NCBI GenBank assembly: GCA_946187475.1
Contig: CAMHRJ010000091.1
Location: forward strand, 1 to 7,966
Direction of reading: 5' to 3'
Source: an uncultured Clostridia bacterium
Lineage (GTDB): Bacteria > Bacillota > Clostridia > Oscillospirales > Oscillospiraceae
Length of the DNA stretch: 7,966 bases
Shown here: positions 1-3,958 of the stretch, in pieces
Layout: every line of letters begins with the position of its first letter
How positions within the stretch are numbered: position 1 is the stretch's first letter
The notes under the pieces: generated by a model
Seen by the model: the letters and a program-made list of their open reading frames with translations, nothing else
Databases searched by the model: none
What the model was told of the DNA's origin: nothing
Translations under genes and position numbers: made by a program

Positions 1-31
1 GTCGTTGGTTCAAATCCTTCCCCCGCAACCA
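1..31 (+). tRNA. Partial tRNA-like 3' end (T-loop, acceptor 3' strand, CCA)
   Basis: The window opens with a canonical T-loop core, GGTTCAAATCC at 7-17, followed at the right distance by a seven-base acceptor strand (21-27), discriminator A28 and CCA at 29-31. Seen problem: the five-pair T-stem (4-8 with 16-20) has two T-T mismatches in the middle, so this is not a clean tRNA end. It may be a degenerate tRNA, or a tRNA 3' end rebuilt or replaced by element integration (an attachment-site remnant). The 5' part and anticodon lie outside the window, so the isotype cannot be given. The hairpins that follow immediately support the end of an RNA gene. Confidence 0.4.
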
Positions 32-34
32 CCA

Positions 35-64
35 TGTCCGCCCGGAAAAGATATCGGGCGGACA
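35..64 (+). repeat. 10-bp perfect inverted repeat after the tRNA-like end
   Basis: TGTCCGCCCG at 35-44 is perfectly repeated in inverse at 55-64, with a ten-base loop between. It begins four bases after the CCA of the tRNA-like sequence and directly abuts the terminator hairpin at 65-98. It has no T-tract of its own. It could be a processing stem for the tRNA precursor or part of a tandem terminator. Confidence 0.6.
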
Positions 65-98
65 AACCTTAGAGCCGCAAGGCTTCTAAGGTTTTTTT
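65..98 (+). terminator. Rho-independent terminator
   Basis: A 12-base left arm (65-76) pairs with 81-93 around a GCAA tetraloop, with one bulged T, and runs into seven consecutive T (92-98). This is a textbook intrinsic terminator for a plus-strand transcript, most simply that of the tRNA-like gene at the window start. Confidence 0.85.
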
Positions 99-140
99 AT
101 GTCCAAAATTCAAGTGCAGAAAAAAAGATATCCGAGGGTG

Positions 141-180
141 TTGGTATGGATTTGAACTACCGACCCCCTGCTTTACAGGC
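141..180 (-). pseudogene. Possible tRNA remnant, antisense
   Basis: Read on the minus strand, this stretch runs from an anticodon-loop-like CTGTAAA through GCAGG and a short variable stretch into a T-loop-like AGTTCAAATCC, the order of parts in the 3' half of a tRNA. The TTCAAATCC core at 148-156 (inverted) is the same nine bases as in the tRNA-like end at 9-17. The T-stem is poor, the 5' half of the anticodon stem does not match, and the sequence breaks into the terminator hairpin starting at 178. At best it is a truncated, decayed tRNA; chance similarity is possible. Confidence 0.25.
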
Positions 181-218
181 GGGATTTGCGATGTTTTTCG
201 CAGATCCCGCCTTTTTTT
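178..218 (+). terminator. Second Rho-independent terminator
   Basis: GGCGGGAT at 178-185 pairs with ATCCCGCC at 204-211, and an inner stem TGCGA/TCGCA (187-191 with 198-202) is joined to it by one G-T wobble. The loop is six bases. Seven T follow (212-218). The T-tract orients it for plus-strand transcription. No plausible gene lies between the first terminator and this one, so it is either a back-up terminator or the end of a gene that has been deleted. Confidence 0.85.
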
Positions 219-247
219 GTTGTCCTGATTTGTTAAATGTTTGTGTT

Positions 248-286
248 CAGAGAGGTTTCCCCTAAATTTTAGTGGAAACCTCTCTG
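248..286. repeat. 13-bp perfect inverted repeat
   Basis: CAGAGAGGTTTCC at 248-260 is perfectly inverted at 274-286 around a 13-base AT-rich spacer. There is no T-tract on either side, so it is a poor terminator. It lies between the tRNA-like region and the mobile-element genes. A second, small inverted repeat TGATC-GATTT-GATCA follows at 287-301. Candidate roles are an element-end recombinase site or a regulatory hairpin for the downstream genes; the sequence does not decide. Confidence 0.6.
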
Positions 287-363
287 TGATCGATTTGATC
301 ATCAAAAAGCACTCTTACAAAACCATTACCCCATCAAATTAACACGGCTACGGAGGTGGTCCT

Positions 364-402
364 ATGATTGTTCCCAAGCAGAAAGATCAATATGGTTGTT
401 AG
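364..402 (+). CDS. Very short ORF (12 codons) with a strong ribosome binding site
   Basis: ATG at 364 begins a 12-residue reading frame, MIVPKQKDQYGC, ending at TAG 400-402. It is preceded by GGAGG (352-356) at an ideal seven-base spacing, better than expected by chance. The next gene (DUF4314) starts 32 bases after the stop, so this could be a leader peptide for it. Alternatively it is the intact start of a gene whose remainder has been lost, in keeping with the fragments downstream. I do not recognise the peptide. Confidence 0.3.
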   Translation: MIVPKQKDQYGC

Positions 403-434
403 GGCTAACTGACAGGAAGAAGGAGGAAATAATG

Positions 435-734
435 ATGAACGAATGGGAGCGGCTGAGTCGGCAGGCTCAGCGATACAAAGAGAGCTACCCAACTGGGACA
501 AGGATAATGCTCATCAGCATGGAGGATCCGTGGGCACCCGTTCCATCTGGAACGAGAGGAACTGTTGAGGTGGTCGATGATATTGGCCAGATCCATATGA
601 AATGGGACAACGGCAGAACTCTCGCCCTTGTCCCCGGCGAAGACAGTTTTCGAAAGCTGACAGAAGCAGAACTTCGAGAGGAGCAGAGTGTGGGCGCCAC
701 AGAAGATGTGGATTGTCCTGCTTTGGAAATGTGA
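435..734 (+). CDS. DUF4314 domain protein
   Basis: A 99-residue protein whose centre reads as a DUF4314 domain: a Tyr-Pro-x-Gly-Thr-Arg stretch (residues 18-23), Met-Glu-Asp-Pro with a following Pro-x-Gly-Thr-Arg-Gly-Thr (29-43), and HMKWDNGR (54-61) before a Gly-x-Asp-Ser-Phe-Arg end (68-73). The fold is probably a small SH3-like beta barrel (inference from the Gly-Thr-Arg-Gly-Thr turn). The family is found mostly in conjugative elements and phages of Clostridia and has no established function. The start was chosen because AGGAGG at 421-426 lies eight bases before ATG 435; ATG 432 (five bases) is an alternative, and frame-open sequence back to 396 has no ribosome binding site. It ends three bases before the methyltransferase fragment, so the two were one operon. 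It appears intact. Confidence 0.8.
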   Translation: MNEWERLSRQAQRYKESYPTGTRIMLISMEDPWAPVPSGTRGTVEVVDDIGQIHMKWDNGRTLALVPGEDSFRKLTEAELREEQSVGATEDVDCPALEM

Positions 735-737
735 CTT

Positions 738-932
738 ATGGAGCGTATTACAATGGGAAGCCTGTTCGACGGAATTGGAGGGTTCCCGCTTGCTGCTGCC
801 CGAAATGGGATAGAGCCGGTATGGGCAAGCGAGATTGAATCTTTTCCCATTGAGGTCACCAAGACTCACTTGGGTTGGTTGCAGCCTTCGATCATTATGA
901 CCCGTTATTGGCCAAACGCTTTCTCGGAATAG
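738..932 (+). pseudogene. C5 cytosine-DNA methyltransferase, N-terminal fragment
   Basis: The first 44 residues are the start of a C5 cytosine methyltransferase. SLFDGIGGFPLAA (residues 8-20) is motif I, the SAM-binding Phe-x-Gly-x-Gly loop, followed by the usual Asn-Gly-Ile-x-Pro-x-Trp-x-Ser-Glu-Ile-Glu strand and helix. After a Val-Thr-Lys-Thr-His stretch, family similarity stops at about base 870. The frame runs on for 20 unrelated residues and ends at 932. The catalytic Pro-Cys motif IV, all later motifs and the target recognition domain are absent, so the product cannot methylate DNA. ATG 738 overlaps the end of the DUF4314 operon closely; ATG 753, with TGGAG nine bases upstream, is an alternative start. 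In intact elements this gene type is several hundred residues long, so most of it is deleted. Confidence 0.8.
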
Positions 933-1117
933 AGCGTGGATCATTTGCTGAAGGCGGAAGACTGTCTCATTATGCCAGCAAAGAAAACCTGGAGGCTGCA
1001 ACAAGAGAAGCCGACAAGCTGATAGATCAATTGGCAGAACGAGTCAACAGAATTGAAAAAAGACCTTTTTTTGATTTACTCAAGTTGATTATTCAAGAAC
1101 ACATGAATGAGGTCTGA
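875..1117 (+). pseudogene. C-terminal fragment of an unrecognised mobile-element protein
   Basis: In the frame one base forward (+1) of the methyltransferase fragment, codons read open from after a TGA at 851-853 to the stop at 1115-1117. The approximately 75 residues from the junction onward look like real protein: a Tyr-Asp-Pro-Leu-Leu-Ala-Lys start, a Gly-rich Phe-Ala-Glu-Gly-Gly-Arg-Leu turn, then a long charged helix of coiled-coil character (Glu-Ala-Asp-Lys-Leu-Ile to Val-Asn-Arg-Ile-Glu) and a terminal Phe-Phe-Asp-Leu-Leu-Lys helix. There is no good start codon; only TTG 875, with no ribosome binding site. It is therefore best read as the 3' end of a gene whose 5' part was removed by the same deletion that truncated the methyltransferase. 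I do not recognise the family; association with a conjugative element is inferred from context. Confidence 0.55.
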
Positions 1118-1145
1118 TCCTTGAACAACCATGACCCGCTTCTTC

Positions 1146-1244
1146 TCAATAAAGATTGCGGTCTACTGTATACGCCATCGCTTCATCATACACAGGTGAC
1201 ATGGGGTTTGCTGCCTTGATGTTCTTGTGTTGGGCAGCTGCCAT
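1146..1244 (-). CDS. Possible 32-residue small protein
   Basis: On the minus strand, ATG (1242-1244) opens 32 codons ending at TGA (1146-1148). GGAG sits eight bases upstream (plus-strand CTCC 1253-1256), a well-placed ribosome binding site. The peptide begins Met-Ala-Ala-Ala-Gln-His-Lys and ends with a Tyr-Asp-Glu-Ala-Met-Ala-Tyr stretch; no transmembrane segment or known motif is visible. The frame is also open upstream to a GTG at 1266-1268. It lies downstream of araR on the same strand, past the hairpin at 1308-1341, and upstream of nothing recognisable on that strand. It could be a remnant of the mobile element or a chance ORF. Confidence 0.22.
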   Translation of the reverse strand: MAAAQHKNIKAANPMSPVYDEAMAYTVDRNLY

Positions 1245-1307
1245 GTTTTTTGCTCCACTCAATCTCACCCCATGCGTGTCCTTTTTTCCTGCATGGCTTT
1301 GAATCGT

Positions 1308-1341
1308 CACAGGCGGACCTTCATCAGAAGGTCCGCCTGTG
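1308..1341 (-). terminator. 14-bp hairpin downstream of araR, probable terminator
   Basis: CACAGGCGGACCTT at 1308-1321 is perfectly inverted at 1328-1341 with a six-base loop. It starts 30 bases after the araR stop codon on the minus strand, and no plus-strand gene ends near it apart from the fragment at 1117. Such a stable GC-rich stem is what one expects of an araR terminator. However, neither side carries a run of T, so it may act with Rho, only pause polymerase, or protect the 3' end of the araR mRNA. Confidence 0.5.
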
Positions 1342-1371
1342 GCTGTATTCCCCGTATTCCGTGCGCCCTTT

Positions 1372-2436
1372 TCAGCTGCTCTCCTTCTCGACCAGGGTCC
1401 AGGGCGCAAGCGCCGAGGCGCAGGCCTCTCCCCGCAGATGGCGGAAGAGCAGCTCCGCCGCCATGTGCCCCACGTTATAGGGCTCATGGGAGAGAGAGGT
1501 GATGCGCGGGGTGGACATCTCGCTGTACTGGCTGTTGTCAAAGCTGACGACGGCGATGTCGCCCGGGATGGAATATCCGTTTTTATTCAGATATGCGACG
1601 ACGCGGGAGGCGACTTCGTCGTTGTAGCAGACGACGGCGCTGCAGGAGGAGAAGAACGCTCCCATACGCGCCTCGTCCACGCCCTCGCGCAGAAAACGGT
1701 CCTTCTGGTCGGTGCTGTACCAGAGGATGCGGCTGTCCTCCACCTGGAGTCCCAGCTCCTGCATGGCGTCCAGATATCCGGCAAAACGCTGCCGGCCCTG
1801 GAGGTCGTCGTATTTGAAGATGCCGGCGATCCGTCGGTGGCCCTTTCGGTAGAGGTACTCCACCAGCATCCGCCCGCCCTCCGCGTTGTCGTCCAGAACG
1901 GAGAGCGTATCGGGGAGCTTTTCGTAATTACCGTGCATGAAGACGAGGGGGATGCCCCTGGCCATCAGCTTTTGATACAGCTTGATGTTTGGATTGGGCA
2001 GTCCGGTCTTCGTCCCCTCCACCAGCACGCCGTCCAGCTGCTCCATGCCCAGCAGCGTCAGCAGGATCTTTCGCTCGCTGCTGAATTGGTTCTGCGTCGC
2101 GAACAGCAGCGGAACGCTGTCGTGCTCCGAGCAGACCGCTTCGATCTCCCGCAGGATGCTGGGGAAGATGTAATCGCTGATGTAGGTGGTGACGACGGCG
2201 ATGGACATCCGTCGGCCGGGGACCGGCTCCTTCTGCTGGCGCACGTGGGAGCCGCTGCCCTGCTTCCGGTCGATCAGCCGTTCCGATTCCAGGAGCGAGA
2301 GCGCCTGGCGCACGGTCTGGCGGCTCACCTGGAACTGCGCGCACAGCGCCTGCTCCGTGGGGAGCGTTTTCGGATATCGCCCCTCCAGAATATCGGCCCG
2401 GAGAGCATCCGCAACAAGTTGATACTTTGGGCTCAT
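1372..2436 (-). CDS. araR: AraR-type arabinose repressor (GntR DNA-binding head, LacI-like effector domain)
   Basis: A 354-residue transcriptional repressor. Residues 1-68 form a GntR winged helix, with the Pro-Thr-Glu turn at 26-28, recognition helix SRQTVRQAL at 38-46 and a Gly-Ser-Gly wing at 60-62. Residues 75-350 are a periplasmic-binding-protein-like domain of the LacI type. The segment TTYISDYIFPSI at 83-94 is nearly identical to the same place in B. subtilis AraR as I remember it, and the Val-Glu-x-Thr-Lys and Cys-Tyr-Asn-Asp-Glu segments also agree. The length matches that family (about 360). In B. subtilis, AraR binds pseudo-palindromic operators and is released by L-arabinose; the same is inferred here from the adjacent arabinose operon. 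Start: ATG with AGGAG (plus 2444-2448) seven bases upstream. It is divergent from the transporter operon, and an operator half-site overlaps its own -35 box, suggesting autoregulation. Confidence 0.93.
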   Translation of the reverse strand: MSPKYQLVADALRADILEGRYPKTLPTEQALCAQFQVSRQTVRQALSLLESERLIDRKQGSGSHVRQQKEPVPGRRMSIAVVTTYISDYIFPSILREIEAVCSEHDSVPLLFATQNQFSSERKILLTLLGMEQLDGVLVEGTKTGLPNPNIKLYQKLMARGIPLVFMHGNYEKLPDTLSVLDDNAEGGRMLVEYLYRKGHRRIAGIFKYDDLQGRQRFAGYLDAMQELGLQVEDSRILWYSTDQKDRFLREGVDEARMGAFFSSCSAVVCYNDEVASRVVAYLNKNGYSIPGDIAVVSFDNSQYSEMSTPRITSLSHEPYNVGHMAAELLFRHLRGEACASALAPWTLVEKESS

Positions 2437-2467
2437 AAGCAGACTCCTGTCCTGTTATTTCGATTGT

Positions 2468-2496
2468 AGTATAGCCGATATGTCCGGTCGTTTCAA
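2468..2496 (-). promoter_or_regulatory. araR promoter
   Basis: On the minus strand TTGAAA (plus 2491-2496) and TATACT (plus 2468-2473) are separated by exactly 17 bp, a near-consensus housekeeping promoter. It lies 31 bases upstream of the araR start codon, leaving a short leader with the ribosome binding site. The half-site ATTTGTATTG on the same strand runs into the -35 box (the two share bases 2494-2496), so a protein bound there would block polymerase. Confidence 0.75.
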
Positions 2497-2550
2497 TACA
2501 AATCTTTCGCAGTTGGGAAGCAAACCAGGTAAAAAAGCGGATTTGTATTG
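2494..2550. promoter_or_regulatory. AraR half-site pair as an 11-bp inverted repeat
   Basis: CAATACAAATC at 2494-2504 and GATTTGTATTG at 2540-2550 are perfect inverse copies, 35 bases apart. Each contains ATTTGTA, the half-site of the B. subtilis AraR operator. The left copy overlaps the araR -35 box. The two face away from each other, so they may bind separate dimers or anchor a loop. Assignment to AraR is inference from motif resemblance and location. Confidence 0.5.
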
Positions 2551-2659
2551 GACGATTTTTTCGCGGATTGTGCAAAGCAACGAAAAGCACTTCCGGATAT
2601 TTCCGGCGAAAAAGTTTCGAAAAGCGCAAAAATACGCCTTGATTATCCGGTTTTTTCAG

Positions 2660-2701
2660 ATTTGTACTTTTGACGATTTACATTCGCAAATATTTGTATT
2701 G
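2660..2701 (+). promoter_or_regulatory. Two AraR-like half-sites, 32 bp apart
   Basis: ATTTGTACTT at 2660-2669 and ATTTGTATTG at 2692-2701 lie in the same orientation with starts 32 bp apart. The second continues as TGTCAAAG, giving a weak palindrome TTTG-N6-CAAA (2693-2706). A third site, the full palindrome at 2723, follows 31 bp later. The spacing of about three helical turns places all three on the same face of the DNA, suitable for cooperative repressor binding upstream of the operon promoter. Confidence 0.5.
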
Positions 2702-2722
2702 TCAAAGCAAACGATTTTTATT

Positions 2723-2738
2723 TTTTGTTCGTACAACT
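2723..2738 (+). promoter_or_regulatory. Near-consensus AraR operator
   Basis: TTTTGTTCGTACAACT contains the pseudo-palindrome TTGT-TCGT-ACAA and agrees, except for the first base, with the AraR consensus ANTTGTNCGTACAANT that I recall for B. subtilis. It ends two bases before the -35 box of the operon promoter, a position from which a bound repressor would exclude polymerase. This is the strongest single operator in the window. Confidence 0.75.
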
Positions 2739-2739
2739 G

Positions 2740-2768
2740 TTGATTTTCCGGCGGATCGGCTGTATGAT
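2740..2768 (+). promoter_or_regulatory. Promoter of the arabinose transport operon
   Basis: TTGATT (2740-2745), a 17-bp spacer and TATGAT (2763-2768) form a good housekeeping promoter. Transcription should begin near 2775, giving a leader of about 60 bases. No convincing catabolite-control (cre) site was seen in the 399-bp region, although one could be degenerate. Confidence 0.72.
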
Positions 2769-2773
2769 ACTGA

Positions 2774-2829
2774 CAGAAGGCCCGGTTCTGCCGGGTAACG
2801 GAAAAATGAAAAAAATGAGAAAGAGGTAA
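2774..2829 (+). promoter_or_regulatory. 5' leader of the operon: small alternative hairpins and a 7-codon ORF
   Basis: Two five-pair stems compete in the predicted leader: CAGAA (2774-2778) with TTCTG (2786-2790), and CCCGG (2781-2785) with CCGGG (2791-2795). Downstream an ATG at 2806 opens MKKMRKR and stops at TAA 2827-2829, running across the ribosome binding site AGAGG (2822-2826) of the binding-protein gene. Its own ribosome binding site is weak. It may be chance in purine-rich leader sequence or a minor translational modulator. Confidence 0.25.
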
Positions 2830-2835
2830 AAAGCT

Positions 2836-3843
2836 ATGCGTAAACTGTTTGCTCTGCTCCTCGCGCTGGTCATGATCTTCGCCCTGGCCGCCTGCGGCCA
2901 GAAGACCGAGACCCCCGCAGCCGACACCGCCGGTGAAGGCGGCCTGATCAAGGTCGGCATCATCAACCTGGACCCCTCCGAGTCCGGCTACCGTCAGGCC
3001 AACGTCAAGAACCTGCAGGACACCTTCACCAAGGAGAACGGCTATGACGCCACCTTCGTGACCGCGCCCACCGCCGACAAGCAGCTAGAGGCCGCCAGAG
3101 GCTTCATCACCGCCGGTGTGAAGTACATCCTGGTTTCCGCCGCTGAGACCACCGGCTGGGACGAGGTCCTGAAAGAAGCTAAGGAAGCCGGCATCACCGT
3201 GCTGCTGTTCGACCGCATGATCGAGTGCGATCCCAGCCTGTACACCGCCGCCGTCGTCTCCGACATGCGCAAGGAAGGCGAGACTGCCGTTGCCTGGCTG
3301 GAGAGCCTGAACCTCCCCGAGTACAAGATCCTGCACATCCAGGGCCAGCTGGGCTCCGCCGCTCAGATCGGCCGCAGCGACCCCCTGACCGAGAAGTGCG
3401 CTGCCGACCCCAACTGGACCATCGTCCGTGAAGGCACCGGCGGCGACAGCTGGAGCGCCGACGAGGCCAAGAAGATCGCCCAGGCTGCCATCGACGCCGG
3501 CGAAGAGTTCAACATCGTCTATGCCGAGAACGACGGCATGGCCCAGGGCGTTGTCGAGGCTCTGGACGCTGCCGGCATCACCCACGGCGTGAACGGCGAC
3601 GTGATCATCATGGGCTTCGACTGCAACAGGTGGGCTCTGGAGAAGCTGCTGGCCGGCGAATGGAACTACGACGGTCAGTGCAGCCCCTTCCAGGCTGTCG
3701 AGCTTGACAAGATGATCAAGACCCTGGAGGCCGGCGGCACCATCGAGGGCCTGAACGACCTCAATCAGATCATTTCCGAGGAGAAGGGCTTCGACGCCAA
3801 GATCATCACCCAGGCCGACATTGACACCTACGGCCTCGGCTGA
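2836..3843 (+). CDS. Sugar-binding lipoprotein of an ABC importer (YtfQ-like, probably L-arabinose)
   Basis: A 335-residue extracellular binding protein that delivers a sugar to the ABC importer encoded next to it. Residues 1-20 are a lipoprotein signal: Arg-Lys, a hydrophobic core and lipobox LAAC with the lipidated Cys at 20, followed by a short Thr/Ala/Glu linker and the first beta strand (about 37-43). The two-lobed body belongs to the periplasmic-binding family of ribose/galactose type. It matches E. coli YtfQ at Ser-Glu-Ser-Gly-Tyr-Arg (48-53), TGWDEVLKEAK (106-116) and Leu-Leu-Phe-Asp-Arg (123-127), residues that line the ligand site in that family. YtfQ binds galactofuranose; araR and araA nearby argue for L-arabinose here. 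Codon use is extremely skewed to C-ending codons, more than in its neighbours, fitting very high expression. AGAGG nine bases upstream supports the ATG. Confidence 0.88.
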   Translation: MRKLFALLLALVMIFALAACGQKTETPAADTAGEGGLIKVGIINLDPSESGYRQANVKNLQDTFTKENGYDATFVTAPTADKQLEAARGFITAGVKYILVSAAETTGWDEVLKEAKEAGITVLLFDRMIECDPSLYTAAVVSDMRKEGETAVAWLESLNLPEYKILHIQGQLGSAAQIGRSDPLTEKCAADPNWTIVREGTGGDSWSADEAKKIAQAAIDAGEEFNIVYAENDGMAQGVVEALDAAGITHGVNGDVIIMGFDCNRWALEKLLAGEWNYDGQCSPFQAVELDKMIKTLEAGGTIEGLNDLNQIISEEKGFDAKIITQADIDTYGLG

Positions 3844-3888
3844 TCCCGTCCCCGGGAAAGCGGAAGCACCATAAGGTAAATGAACAGC

Positions 3889-3935
3889 GCGGTGTGGAGA
3901 AGTGGAGCGATCCGCGATCCACACCGCATTCTTTT
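3889..3935 (+). terminator. Intercistronic hairpin after the binding-protein gene (partial terminator or 3' stabiliser)
   Basis: GCGGTGTGGA (3889-3898) is perfectly inverted at 3918-3927 with a 19-base loop, followed by ATTCTTTT (3928-3935). It lies in the only sizeable gap of the operon (3844-3958). The T-rich tail is interrupted, so termination should be leaky. Such stems are commonly found behind binding-protein genes, where they raise that protein above the membrane components by attenuation or by protecting the mRNA 3' end. Confidence 0.6.
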
Positions 3936-3958
3936 AGAGTAGAACAGGAGATGAACGG

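Noticed and set aside
35..218. Row of hairpins considered as a CRISPR-like or repeat array
   Set aside because: The stems differ in sequence and length, and two of the three carry T-runs; they are terminators, not repeats with spacers.
405..1004. Minus-strand frame of 199 codons across the DUF4314 and methyltransferase fragments
   Set aside because: Antisense to recognisable protein motifs in two genes; Ser/His/Leu-rich product with no ribosome binding site seen.
1339..2469. Plus-strand open frame of 376 codons opposite araR
   Set aside because: araR on the other strand has a full GntR plus LacI-type architecture, a ribosome binding site and a promoter; the plus frame is compositionally odd and has no motif.
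2437..2835. Riboswitch or catabolite-control (cre) site in the divergent region
   Set aside because: No recognised riboswitch core could be traced, and no sequence close to the cre consensus was found; only operator-like motifs, small palindromes and promoters are supported.
3085..3924. Minus-strand open frame of 279 codons opposite the binding-protein gene
   Set aside because: Shadow of a highly C-biased gene; Val/Gly/Asp-rich with no recognisable family.
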